Of a DNA stretch of 37,900 nucleotides, positions 16,214-24,076 are shown piece after piece. The DNA comes from Chloroflexota bacterium (GTDB lineage Bacteria > Chloroflexota > Dehalococcoidia > Bin125). The stretch covers positions 1 through 37,900 of the forward strand of contig JAPPFB010000008.1 of the NCBI GenBank assembly GCA_028875225.1. The letters run 5' to 3'. Every line of letters begins with the position of its first letter. The first letter of the stretch is position 1. Below the pieces are notes generated by a model. That model made no database searches. It worked only from the letters and a program-made list of their open reading frames with translations, and was not told the origin of the DNA. Made by a program: the position numbers and the translations under genes.

Positions 16214-17223
16214 TCCAGACCCTCCGCAAGCGCTGCCAAACACTGTTCGCCCGCCAGCCGCGCCAACTCGGGGCAGGCGGCGTTCCCAAGAAGGCGGTAC
16301 CGCTCTGCGGTCGGCACCAGGTTGGGAAACAGTTCGGGCTCAGCGGCGTCGAAGCCCTGCAAATGCGCGACCTCGCCCACGCGCAACCGGCGTATTCCCC
16401 ATTCGTCGAGCAGGAACGGGACGTTGTGACCGCCGATACCCATGTTTGCGGTCAGGGTCGGGCAGAGTGCGCCCGGCTTCTCTCGGACGTAGCTGCGCCG
16501 GACCTGGTAGAGGTTGTCCTGCGACTGACCACTGGCCATCTCCGCCTCGATCATCTTTCGGTATGTGTTGCCGGCGGCGAGGTAGTCAGCGTCCTCAGAC
16601 CGAGTCCTCCGATCCACGATGTCATGAATGGTGCGCGTCCCAATACGGGATTCCGGGAGGGCGGGCGGCGTGAACGGGTTGTACGTGAAGTGCGTCCGGG
16701 ACGCAGCGACGAGGAACAGCCGCTCGCGGTCCTGCGGAATGCCGGTCCACTTCCTGACGTTGGCGACCCAGCAGGACTCGGCGCGGAACCAATAGCCCGC
16801 GCGACGCAATGATCGGCAGACGGCGTCGAACCACGCGCCTTCGTCGCCGTGGAGCAAGTGGGGGACATTCTCCAGGATCAAGAGCTTGGGGCGATTCCAT
16901 TCGGACCACTCTCCGAGCAGCCGGGGGATCTCGAAGAACAGGCGCCCCCGCTCGTCCTCGAAGCCGCCGCGGTTTCCCGCTTGGCTGAAACTCTGACACG
17001 GGAATCCGCCGGCCAGAACGTCGACTGCGGGCAGAGACGAAGCGCTCAACCCGCAGATGTCCCGCTCGTAGAAGTCCACATCGGGGAACCGGTGGCGGAA
17101 TGCCGCCGCCGCGTGGGGATCGTTGTCCGTAGCCCAGCGCAGAACGAAGCCCGCGTCAGTCAGGCCGGAGGCGAATCCGCCCATGCCGCTGAATAGGCAT
17201 CCAAGTGTCGGCGGACGGTCCAT
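16210..17223 (-). CDS. dcm: DNA (cytosine-5-)-methyltransferase
   Basis: This encodes 337 residues with the m5C methyltransferase motifs in order: motif I LFSGMGGFASG (SAM binding), motif II near TDNDPHA, motif IV GGFPCQSFSQAG with catalytic Cys76, motif VI ILENVPHLL, motif VIII IPQDRERLFLVA, and C-terminal motifs IX/X (RRLRVGEVAHLQGF, RLLGNA). The target-recognition region between VIII and IX includes the SRIGTRTIHDIVDRR and LYQVRRSYVREKPGALCPTL segments; the recognised sequence cannot be read off. It is complete and heads the operon. No ribosome-binding site precedes the ATG, but a -10-like box sits six bases before it. Confidence 0.95.
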   Translation of the reverse strand: MDRPPTLGCLFSGMGGFASGLTDAGFVLRWATDNDPHAAAAFRHRFPDVDFYERDICGLSASSLPAVDVLAGGFPCQSFSQAGNRGGFEDERGRLFFEIPRLLGEWSEWNRPKLLILENVPHLLHGDEGAWFDAVCRSLRRAGYWFRAESCWVANVRKWTGIPQDRERLFLVAASRTHFTYNPFTPPALPESRIGTRTIHDIVDRRTRSEDADYLAAGNTYRKMIEAEMASGQSQDNLYQVRRSYVREKPGALCPTLTANMGIGGHNVPFLLDEWGIRRLRVGEVAHLQGFDAAEPELFPNLVPTAERYRLLGNAACPELARLAGEQCLAALAEGLE

Positions 17224-17229
17224 TCGCGG

Positions 17230-17235
17230 ATTCTA
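17230..17235 (-). promoter_or_regulatory. Putative -10 box for leaderless dcm transcript (TAGAAT)
   Basis: On the minus strand TAGAAT (5 of 6 matches to the -10 consensus) lies six bases before the ATG of the methyltransferase. With no Shine-Dalgarno sequence in the 25 bases upstream, transcription would start about at the ATG. No good -35 box is seen. Confidence 0.45.
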
Positions 17236-17744
17236 TCGGCAGCCCCTCGATTTCTTGGAGAGAGTGCTCTCGGCGAACCGGTTCGGTGCTCCTGCTCTTC
17301 CCCGGTCACTGGAGGACGCTCTCACCACCCGGCGCAAGATGACCCTTCTCCCTTCGATTGGCGCAATCGCCGGCTGGTCAGGGCGGTAGGTGCGAACGGT
17401 CTCTTGTTCCGCCGATCGGAGCGGTTGCAAATCTCGGAGAACCTCCGTGACCCAGACGCCCACAGGTTGGAGCCCTACGTCCGGGACCAGCTGCGGGCGT
17501 AGCGGAGGCGACACCGAAGGGCCGCGCCAGTGGCTCCGGGCACACCGGTCCGTTTACACAGACAACGCAACTCGTCGGCGCATCGTAGTCGCTAAGTCCA
17601 TCCGATCCGGCCGCGCCGGACGAACGCAAGCTGACTCTTGGGGGCAAGTCGGTCGGGAAGTTTGCGGCGCAATGGCTGCAAGCTCGATACGACAGAGCAA
17701 AACGGTAGCAGAAGGCCCTCGCCTTTCGGGTAACGGCAGTTGCG
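17236..17744. other. Divergent intergenic region without a supported gene
   Basis: This lies between the minus-strand methyltransferase operon and the plus-strand NYN operon. Frames on both strands (for example 17233-17514 minus) have poor, arginine/serine-rich composition and no recognised motif. It may hold control sites for both operons. Confidence 0.4.
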
Positions 17745-17772
17745 TTGACACGAATGTGGAACTTGCTAATCT
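17745..17772 (+). promoter_or_regulatory. Sigma-70-type promoter with consensus -35
   Basis: A perfect TTGACA (17745-17750) is followed after 16 bases by TAATCT (17767-17772), preceded by TGC as in extended -10 promoters. A start near 17779 would give a leader of about 100 bases that meets the terminator-like hairpin at 17844. Confidence 0.55.
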
Positions 17773-17843
17773 GGCCTCATAGAACCCGCGGACGGTAAGC
17801 TCCTGCGCGATTTCAGGATGAACCCGACCGCCGCTTCGAACCC

Positions 17844-17876
17844 CGAGGGCCGCTTCAGTGGCCCTCGAATTCTTTT
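17844..17876 (+). terminator. Intrinsic terminator (sRNA end or attenuator)
   Basis: Two 10-base arms (CGAGGGCCGC and GTGGCCCTCG) pair with one G-T wobble around a TTCA loop, followed directly by AATTCTTTT. This is the best Rho-independent terminator in the window. It lies between the promoter at 17745 and the NYN gene, and it covers a possible GTG start at 17858, which argues for ATG 17903 as the true start. Confidence 0.75.
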
Positions 17877-17902
17877 CGGATTCCGAGGAGATTCGCAGCC
17901 CA

Positions 17903-18571
17903 ATGACGCCCATCTCCGGCGGACCGCAATCGGCTGCGAGTCCCGCAGGCAGTGCGCCGGCTCGCAGCGACCGAGTACGGATCTTCATTGACCAAGCGAA
18001 CCTCGATCTGACGATGAGGTCTCAGGCCAGGAGTCGTGGCGTAGCCTGGAACGGCTTCGACTGGACCAGGTTGATCGGCTGGCTCGTGCGTCAAACGGAG
18101 TCTGTGTGCCAGTTGAGCGCCGCCGTTCATGAGGGAACCAGGGTCTACGCCTCCTTTGATCAGAGCGATCCCGCCCACGCCAATCGACGAAAATGGCTTC
18201 AGTGGTTGGATCGTCAGCCTGGGATACAGGTCGTCACGAGCCAAATGCGTCCGCGGCCATCGCCGACATGCCAGCAATGCCATCGGAGGATCGACGACTG
18301 TCCCCACTGTGGCGCCAGGCTCAGGTTGCGTGTCGAGAAGGGCGTCGATACGGCAATCGTGACGGACATGGTCGCCCTTGCCTGGCAAGGCGCCTACGAC
18401 ATCGCGGTCCTCGCATCGTCCGACAGCGATTTCATTCCGGCCGTGCAACTGCTGGACCAGCGAGGGCTCAAGGTGGTTCAAGCTGGCTTTCCTCCGGTAG
18501 GCGATGAGCTTCGTCGGGCATGTTGGGGGCAGATCGATGTCTTCAAGGGGCATGCGGACCTAGCGCGCTGA
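17903..18571 (+). CDS. NYN-domain protein (LabA/PIN-like putative RNase) with zinc ribbon
   Basis: This encodes 222 residues from ATG 17903, with GAGGAG 12 bases upstream. The NYN (PIN-like) fold motifs are RIFIDQANLDL (first acidic residue, Asp30), EKGVDTAIVTDMV, and LASSDSDFIPAVQLLDQRG. Between them an inserted CQQC...CPHC zinc ribbon interrupts the domain, an arrangement known in some LabA/DUF88 proteins. Members are metal-dependent nucleases or RNA-binding proteins. The next gene starts 33 bases later on the same strand and encodes an Mrr-type nuclease, so the two likely form one defence or quality-control unit. The first ~20 residues are disordered and not needed for the fold. Confidence 0.85.
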   Translation: MTPISGGPQSAASPAGSAPARSDRVRIFIDQANLDLTMRSQARSRGVAWNGFDWTRLIGWLVRQTESVCQLSAAVHEGTRVYASFDQSDPAHANRRKWLQWLDRQPGIQVVTSQMRPRPSPTCQQCHRRIDDCPHCGARLRLRVEKGVDTAIVTDMVALAWQGAYDIAVLASSDSDFIPAVQLLDQRGLKVVQAGFPPVGDELRRACWGQIDVFKGHADLAR

Positions 18572-18604
18572 CCATTCGGGTCCGTTCGTCGAGGCCATAA
18601 CGAA

Positions 18605-20065
18605 ATGAAGGCAGAGTTCCGGAATTGGCGCGAGTACCAGGAAGCTGTGGCAGCGGTGTTCCGCGAACTCGACTGCCAGGTTGAGGTGGACAAGAAGGTG
18701 CACGGCACTCGTGGCACGCACGATGTCGATGTCTACGTGACTTTCCCGAAGTTCGGACAAGAGTGCCAGTGGCTCATCGAATGCAAGCTCTGGAACAGGG
18801 GCGTGGACAAATCCGCCGTCCTAAAGCTGCAGTCCATTGTCCAGAATGTCGGAGCGGATCGAGGAGTGATCTTCTCGGAAAGCGGCTTTCAGTCCGGCGC
18901 ACGCGAGGCCGCACACAGCTCAAACATTCTTCTACAAGATTCGCTTGGGGACTTTAGGCGGACGGCGAAACTGCACTTGCATCGGACTCCGCTGATTACC
19001 CTTGCATCCCCGGAGCCAGATGTCCCTCCGGTCTATGGCATTCCGGGCGGATATCAACCACACCACTTGCTCAAGCATGATGGGCGATTGTTCGTCAGCA
19101 ACTGGGGAACTCCTCAGAAGGGCAACATTGCGATCGTCGATCCTTTGGCGAGGACGCTCGACGGGATCATCGAGCTAGACAAGTACGAGGTTCGAACAGC
19201 GAGCGAGCGACGACCGCGCGTGGTTCAGCATTTGCCCGGCAATATCGCTTGCGCGAACGGCAAGCTATTCGTCGGACAGGTCTTCTCCGATTCCGTTCTG
19301 GTCATCGACATTGAGTCGCAGGCAATAGTCAAGCGAATATCGATCCCGGGCGGCGGCGAAGGAGCGGTCGCCGCATCGCCCGACGAGGGAACGGTCTACT
19401 TCGCCAGCAACAAGTTCCCGTCCTTCTTCGTCATTGACAGCGTGGAGTACGACTATTCCGAAGTCCCCTATCCCGAGGGCGCGCGAGGTTGCCTCTGCGT
19501 GCTCGCACATCCATCTAAGCCGCTCCTCTACATCGGAATCCAGAGAGGTGGCAGTTCACCTCCGATCGCTCCAACAGGAGGGGGCGCGTGTCTCGCCGTC
19601 TACGACCTCTCCGAGCGCCGATACCTGGCCAATCTGAATCTCGCCGAGGACAATGGCGGACGCGGCGATGACTCGATTCCGTTCTGCCTGAGCTTCGACG
19701 AGTCCGACCACAGCATCTATGTCGGCATGATGCAGTCGCTGCGCGGACTCCTGCGGCTGGACGAGCTAGGGCGTGAGGTCCTCGATGAAATCCGATTTGA
19801 GTCGAACGAGTGTAATCGACATTTCCCCTGGGTAGATCCGTTGTCGCAGGCCCTCTATCGCGACAGGCTCATCTCCGTGAACCGCAACAACTGTGAACTC
19901 GTCGCCATCGACAAGAAGACGGGGCGAGTCGAGCTCTCGTCTTATCTTGGAGACGCCCCAAATGGCCCGCACTCTGTTGCGATCTTCGGCGAAACGGCGG
20001 TCATTAGCTACCCGGAGCGTGGCGGACTCATCTTCCACAACCTTGCGAGCACAGCGTCTGACTAG
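18605..20065 (+). CDS. Mrr-type nuclease fused to a beta-propeller
   Basis: This encodes 486 residues. Residues 1-~110 form a PD-(D/E)XK nuclease of the Mrr_cat type: THDVDVYV (Asp40/Asp42), WLIECKLW (Glu59, Lys61), then VLKLQSIVQNVGADRGVIFSESGF. Residues ~150-480 contain repeated blade-like segments of a YncE-type propeller: GYQPHHLLKHDGRLFVSNWG, NIAIVDPLARTL, NGKLFVGQVFSDSVLVIDIE, GAVAASPDEGTVYFAS, FCLSFDESDHSIYVGM, LISVNRNNCELVAIDKKTG. There is no signal peptide, so it acts in the cytoplasm. Mrr nucleases cut modified or foreign DNA; the propeller would be a sensor or scaffold. I do not know a characterised protein of this architecture. It probably shares an mRNA with the NYN gene. Confidence 0.85.
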   Translation: MKAEFRNWREYQEAVAAVFRELDCQVEVDKKVHGTRGTHDVDVYVTFPKFGQECQWLIECKLWNRGVDKSAVLKLQSIVQNVGADRGVIFSESGFQSGAREAAHSSNILLQDSLGDFRRTAKLHLHRTPLITLASPEPDVPPVYGIPGGYQPHHLLKHDGRLFVSNWGTPQKGNIAIVDPLARTLDGIIELDKYEVRTASERRPRVVQHLPGNIACANGKLFVGQVFSDSVLVIDIESQAIVKRISIPGGGEGAVAASPDEGTVYFASNKFPSFFVIDSVEYDYSEVPYPEGARGCLCVLAHPSKPLLYIGIQRGGSSPPIAPTGGGACLAVYDLSERRYLANLNLAEDNGGRGDDSIPFCLSFDESDHSIYVGMMQSLRGLLRLDELGREVLDEIRFESNECNRHFPWVDPLSQALYRDRLISVNRNNCELVAIDKKTGRVELSSYLGDAPNGPHSVAIFGETAVISYPERGGLIFHNLASTASD

Positions 20066-20078
20066 ATGACCTGCCGAC

Positions 20079-20213
20079 ATGATTGACGCACCATCGTGGG
20101 CGCCGATCTACAGTGGAACGGACCAAGAGAAAGTTCGCAGTTCGGTATCGCTAGGCCCACCAAACTGGACAAAATCGAGAACCTTCGTGTTGCGGTTTAG
20201 ATTGGATGTCTAG
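20079..20213 (+). pseudogene. 44-codon remnant matching the 3' end of the gene at 23132
   Basis: A frame from ATG 20079 to TAG ends LGPPNWTKSRT..LRFRLDV. The gene ending at 23644 ends IGPTKLDKSRT..IRFRLEL, and the DNA around both ends is similar (AAATCGAG core). So 20140-20213 is probably the surviving tail of a duplicated copy. The first half of the small frame has no counterpart seen. Confidence 0.45.
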
Positions 20214-20669
20214 TTCCTCCGCCAGTCTCTTGGTCGCAGGGGGACATTCAATCGCCTATTCGACCAACCAGTTCGTGGTCCACCGACAGGAAAAACGGTT
20301 CGCTAAGGCCCCTAGCCTTGTCGACGGCGACAGTGGCGTGGTATCACCCGACGCCGCCAGATGAACTTGTAACGTCTCCTAGCGACTTGCGCCCACGCGC
20401 TCACTGGTTCGGAGCGCCTTGCTGTTGCGCCACTCAAGGAAACTGCGCGGCCTCGACGATCGAGGGTGCAACGCGGGCGCATCAGGTGCTGTCACCGTAG
20501 ATCGTTGGCTGCGGTGGCGCGACGCCGCCAGATTGTCGATACACTCTTACATGCCGTGAGGCTTCGCCGTCATCAATGCACTAGCAGTCTCTTCACCGAA
20601 CCCGCGGACCTCCCTCTGATCCACCAGAATGGGAGCAGTGCTCGGTCCGGGAGGGAATGAGGTGTTCAG
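20214..20669. other. Intergenic region before the two-TM protein
   Basis: No gene is supported. A possible -10 box (TACACT, 20540-20545) precedes the next gene. The gene's ribosome-binding site GAGG ends seven bases before ATG 20670. Confidence 0.35.
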
Positions 20670-22169
20670 ATGTGGACGTTGATGTTCACCTTGATCGGCG
20701 TGATCGGAGCGATCTTTGGCTTTCTGGTTCTCGTGATCAGTCATTGGCCATTCTCGCGAAGCGGGACGGAGACGGAAGAGCCGCTCCAACAGGTCCAATC
20801 CCGGCGTAGCAGCTTGACGTTTGGTTTCGCCGTAGTTCTCTTCACTGCGAGCTCGATTACGTTTGTCGTTTCCTTGGTCGCCTTCGACTTCCTCGATGAC
20901 ATTGAGCAGCTAGCTAAGCAGCTCGGAGTAAGGGAGTGTGTGCATAACGGGGAGAGCGACTCACCGGGCAATCCGTTGGTCACAGTCCCGCCCGATCATC
21001 GCTGCAAGGTCGAGGGTATCGGCACGTTCGAAGTCGACGATTCGGGAAGGGCGACTGTGGCCCCATATGTGCTAAGTCCTCGAGGTAGCGGCAAGAGCGA
21101 GGATATCGATGCGCAGATCAAGCTGGATCCTGAACCAGCCGGGCACCCGCACGGCTTTCACTCACGCGTCGCGAAAGACGGCATGAGCTGGGAGATCTGG
21201 CTCGCCGGCGAGTGGCAGTTGACGGGCGACAACGGAGCGTGCGGCAAGGATCTACATGTGTTCCCCGGACAGTATTGCATCTGGAATGGAGCTCAGTTCA
21301 GGGTGTACGCCGTTGACGCGCTCATTCCCTCCGACATTGGGTCAGGGTTGGACAAGGGCCGCCCGTACCTGAACGGCTACGCGGTGCTGATGAAACCTGG
21401 TCTCAGGATCAACGAGCAGATCGACGACCGGAACGTGAGGTGCGAAGTCAACAACGGCAAGTTTGCGGCCAGTCGATCCGAGAGCGATGGTGTCACTCCT
21501 GGAGACGCCTGGGTCATTCAAGAGGCAAGCCCGACTAGATTGGGCGACGCAGTGACCAGGGGAGCGGAATGTGAGCGACCGCCGGAAACCTCTAATTCCG
21601 CCGGTGACTCCGCTCCCGGCAATGCGTCTCAAGCGCGCGATGCTTCACCGCCAATGTGCAGTAGGGATCTGACACTAACCGTCGGTGGACTATGCGCGGT
21701 TCCAGGAGCAGGAACGTTCGAGGTGACTACCGGTGGCGCAACCTGGCCGTCTTCAGCCGGATTTCAACGTCGAGGATGGCTTCAGGCAGATGTTGTGACA
21801 GCAGGGAGGCATATCACATTGCAGGCGCTTGAGGCTGGCTCAACGAATACGTGGACAGTTGTGGCGGCCGGCGAGTGGCAGGACTTGGGCCAATGTTCGT
21901 CCGTGGTCGGCGAGGAGATACGGCCCGGCCAATTCTGTTTCTGGGGCAGCCAGCCGTTTCGCGTCTATGCAACAGGGGAGGTCGTCAACGAGCGGCACCG
22001 CGGGGACGACTTTTCCTCAGGTTTCGCAGAAGTCGAACGACCTAACGGCAAGAACGAATCAGATGCACATCGAATTGTGCTTGATGACACTGACCAGGAC
22101 AGGACCTTTAGCGCGCACCGCTCACCAGTTGAAGGATCAACAAGTTGGATCGTCGACCAGGCAGACTAG
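20670..22169 (+). CDS. Two-TM membrane protein with duplicated Cys-containing domain
   Basis: This encodes 499 residues. Two hydrophobic helices lie at about 1-25 and 50-75, then a long soluble part. That part contains one domain twice: C.V.G.GTFEV near the start, (E/T)W..(L/V)(A)AGEWQ, then PGQ(Y/F)C(I/F)W...FRVYA. Copy 1 spans about residues 111-215 and copy 2 about 345-460. Conserved cysteines at matching places suggest disulphides, so this part is probably outside the cell. The family was not recognised. It follows the Mrr/NYN genes after 600 bases with its own likely start region, so a functional link is uncertain. No enzyme motif is seen. Confidence 0.75.
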   Translation: MWTLMFTLIGVIGAIFGFLVLVISHWPFSRSGTETEEPLQQVQSRRSSLTFGFAVVLFTASSITFVVSLVAFDFLDDIEQLAKQLGVRECVHNGESDSPGNPLVTVPPDHRCKVEGIGTFEVDDSGRATVAPYVLSPRGSGKSEDIDAQIKLDPEPAGHPHGFHSRVAKDGMSWEIWLAGEWQLTGDNGACGKDLHVFPGQYCIWNGAQFRVYAVDALIPSDIGSGLDKGRPYLNGYAVLMKPGLRINEQIDDRNVRCEVNNGKFAASRSESDGVTPGDAWVIQEASPTRLGDAVTRGAECERPPETSNSAGDSAPGNASQARDASPPMCSRDLTLTVGGLCAVPGAGTFEVTTGGATWPSSAGFQRRGWLQADVVTAGRHITLQALEAGSTNTWTVVAAGEWQDLGQCSSVVGEEIRPGQFCFWGSQPFRVYATGEVVNERHRGDDFSSGFAEVERPNGKNESDAHRIVLDDTDQDRTFSAHRSPVEGSTSWIVDQAD

Positions 22170-22405
22170 GGCGATCCACGAGATGTGCCCCCATGGCTCC
22201 TCCTAGTGTCAGAATCGCCGGGGACCGACCTCCCTCTCGACCTTCACTGAGGTGGGCCGATCCGCCTTTTGTTGAAGGAAGCGCGCATGTTCGTCTGAAA
22301 TCGGGCGTTCGCCGTCGGCGGAAGGGTGCAAGCCCTTTGCGTCCCCGCCTCCGCGATGCGGCCCCCGCCTGCGCTGGGGCGACGCTAGCTGGGCGCGGGG
22401 GGGCA

Positions 22406-22899
22406 TCAGGCCGGGGTGGAGATGAGTCCGCGCACGATCTCCAGTAGACGGCGGGCCTGGTCGGCGCTGAAATCGGCGTCCTGCAGTCCGTGGACCAGCG
22501 CGTTGCGGGTCTGCTGCAGCTGAAGCAACTCTCGATACTCGCCCTCCAAGATCTCCCCGAGGGCGGCCGCCTGTCCAAGCATCTGACGCGTGTGGGAGTG
22601 ATCTCGCCGCCGCCATCCTGCTCTGCCGCGAGGAGGCGCAGCGCCGCCTCACAGGATGACCAGGCGAGCAGGAACGCCGGTTCGGCCTGGCCCGCCTCGA
22701 GTATGGACTGGGCTGGTTCGACTCGCGAGCGGAGGGCGCCGGAGTCGTACGGCTTCGCTCCCGGCGGCGGCTCCAACCGGTCCGGCTCGGCCACGAGTAC
22801 GAGTTCGAAGCTCCAGCCCGGCCGATGCTCGATCGCCTGGGCCAGCCGGTCCAGTTGCGAACTCGATGCCAGCGCGCTGCGCGTCTTGACTTCGATCAC
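22406..22899 (-). pseudogene. Nuclease-like protein (ExK plus RNALVHG), N-truncated and frameshifted
   Basis: From 22899 the minus frame reads VIEVKTRSALAS, where E-V-K fits the last two catalytic residues of a PD-(D/E)XK nuclease, then IEHRPGWSFELVLVAEP and EPAFLLAWSSCEAALRLL. Near 22590 a one-base shift moves the code to a second frame: QMLGQAAALGEILEGEYREL, RNALVHGLQDADFS, RRLLEIVRGLIST, ending at TGA 22406. The RNALVHG helix pair is typical of a family of restriction-like proteins. The upstream catalytic Asp region is missing; at 22899 the sequence turns into a RusA-like gene. It is inactive on both counts. Confidence 0.6.
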
Positions 22900-23105
22900 T
22901 TGGGGATGTTGTCCACGTCAAGCCCGCGGCCATAGAAGAAAGAGGTCAGGGTGATGGCGACGGCCCCGTGCACCGGCTGCGCGAAACTCCATGTGGCGCC
23001 TGCGGACGATCGAACCTTATCGATCCAGGCCTCCCGCCTGTGGCTGCGCCGGGTCTGCTGCGAAACAATCGGGGCATCCACGACAAACTCGAACGGTATC
23101 GACAT
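22896..23105 (-). pseudogene. 5' fragment of RusA-like Holliday junction endonuclease
   Basis: The 69 residues contain the start of a RusA-family protein: FEFVVDAPIVSQQTRR, a basic helix, VAITLTSFFYGRGLDVDNIPK. The family continues KP(I/V)xDAL...DD.(Q/R)V with more metal-binding Asp residues and runs to about 120-140 residues. Here the frame stops right after DNIPK, where sequence of the nuclease-like gene begins. The TGA overlaps a GTG (GTGA), but this is best explained by a deletion joining two neighbouring genes. Confidence 0.6.
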
Positions 23106-23131
23106 GCGATATCAAGGTCTACATCACCCGT

Positions 23132-23644
23132 GTGGAGAATCGCGCCAAGGTAGGCCACAACGGAATCCGGTCCTACGCCACAGACTTCCGCCCATTGTTC
23201 TCGACCGAGGACTTTGTCCACGCCAAATCGACCATCTCGTACCCGTGCGCCGGCCAGGTCGAGTTTCCCGCGTACGTGCCGATCCACTGGCTGAACGGCA
23301 GGAGGGTGTCCGACAACTGCTGGGACTCCTGGGACGGGAGGTGGGACTCGCACGAGCCGCGGGCGTGGACCGGCTCCAGCCAGAACGGGTACCGCAATTT
23401 TGCCGTCGGCAACGATTGGGTCCGCGCAGGCGTCCTCCGGAACAAATATGAAGTAGAGGAAGACACCCGCCGCAAGGAGGAGAGTCACCGCCTCTACGCC
23501 TTGTCCCAGGTCTTCACCGTGGACCACGTCAGGGCGCAGGCCACCTTCGGGCTGTGGGAGGAACTTGCCGGCTACAGCCCAATAGGGCCCACCAAATTGG
23601 ACAAATCGAGGACCGTCGAGATTCGCTTCCGACTGGAGCTGTAG
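23132..23644 (+). CDS. Hypothetical protein, possibly 5'-truncated
   Basis: About 170 residues have a convincing, aromatic-rich composition: DFRPLFSTEDFVHAKS, CAGQVEFPAYVPIHWLNG, DNCWDSWDGRWD, DWVRAGVLRNKYEVEEDTRRKE, and the ending KSRTVEIRFRLEL. The frame is open further upstream (to 22991), but that part overlaps the RusA-like fragment and is low quality, so GTG 23132 is a provisional start and the true one may be lost. No family was recognised. A decayed copy of its 3' end lies at 20140-20213, so this gene type exists more than once. Confidence 0.45.
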   Translation: MENRAKVGHNGIRSYATDFRPLFSTEDFVHAKSTISYPCAGQVEFPAYVPIHWLNGRRVSDNCWDSWDGRWDSHEPRAWTGSSQNGYRNFAVGNDWVRAGVLRNKYEVEEDTRRKEESHRLYALSQVFTVDHVRAQATFGLWEELAGYSPIGPTKLDKSRTVEIRFRLEL

Positions 23645-24076
23645 CTCCTCGATGAGCATCGGCTTGCGCTGCCTAGTGCCGCGTCTGCGAGCCACAATGT
23701 GGTGCGCAGCTCGGTGGCGACCACTGTGCTTGCGCACCGCGAAACAGGAGAGGCGCTGGTGTCGCGTCAACCGTCGAACAGGTCCAGCGTCTGTGGTAAC
23801 TGCAGGAGTACGGCGACTCGCTCGGGCTCCCCGATCTGAAGTTCAGACATGGTGACCAGCGCAGAAGGCAGCGCCAACCAGCGCCGCAATGAGCTGAGCC
23901 GAAGCAGGCGAAGCTCGTCGAGGCGGAGGAACAGATGCAACGTCACGAGCGACCAGGGATGTAGATGCCGTGCTTGAGCGTGGTGTTGAGGCGTCGCGCC
24001 TGCATGGCCACGTGCGCCATCAGCCATGAGCGGCCTATCGTGCGGGTGAGATGAGAGCTGCCGAGGGAATGAGAGC
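23645..24076. other. Intergenic region with a doubtful minus-strand frame
   Basis: A minus-strand frame at 23767-24027 has a plausible ending (LSSLRRWLALPSALVTMSEL, VAVLLQLPQTLDLFDG) but a poor N-terminus and no recognised family. It may be the 3' part of a decayed gene. Nothing else is seen. Confidence 0.25.

Noticed and set aside
17233-17514. Minus-strand ORF 9 bases before dcm as a controller gene
   Set aside because: Its sequence has no helix-turn-helix, is Arg/Ser-rich towards the end and lacks a ribosome-binding site; it also covers the dcm -10 box region.
22290-22400. GC-rich inverted motifs as a REP/BIME element
   Set aside because: Short arms such as AAGGG/CCCTT are present but no second copy was found in the window, so a repeat family cannot be supported.
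22108-22600. C-terminal half of the 263-residue minus-strand ORF
   Set aside because: After ~22590 the true code moves to another frame (RNALVHG...GLIST); the rest of this ORF is noise, partly antisense to the end of the two-TM protein gene.
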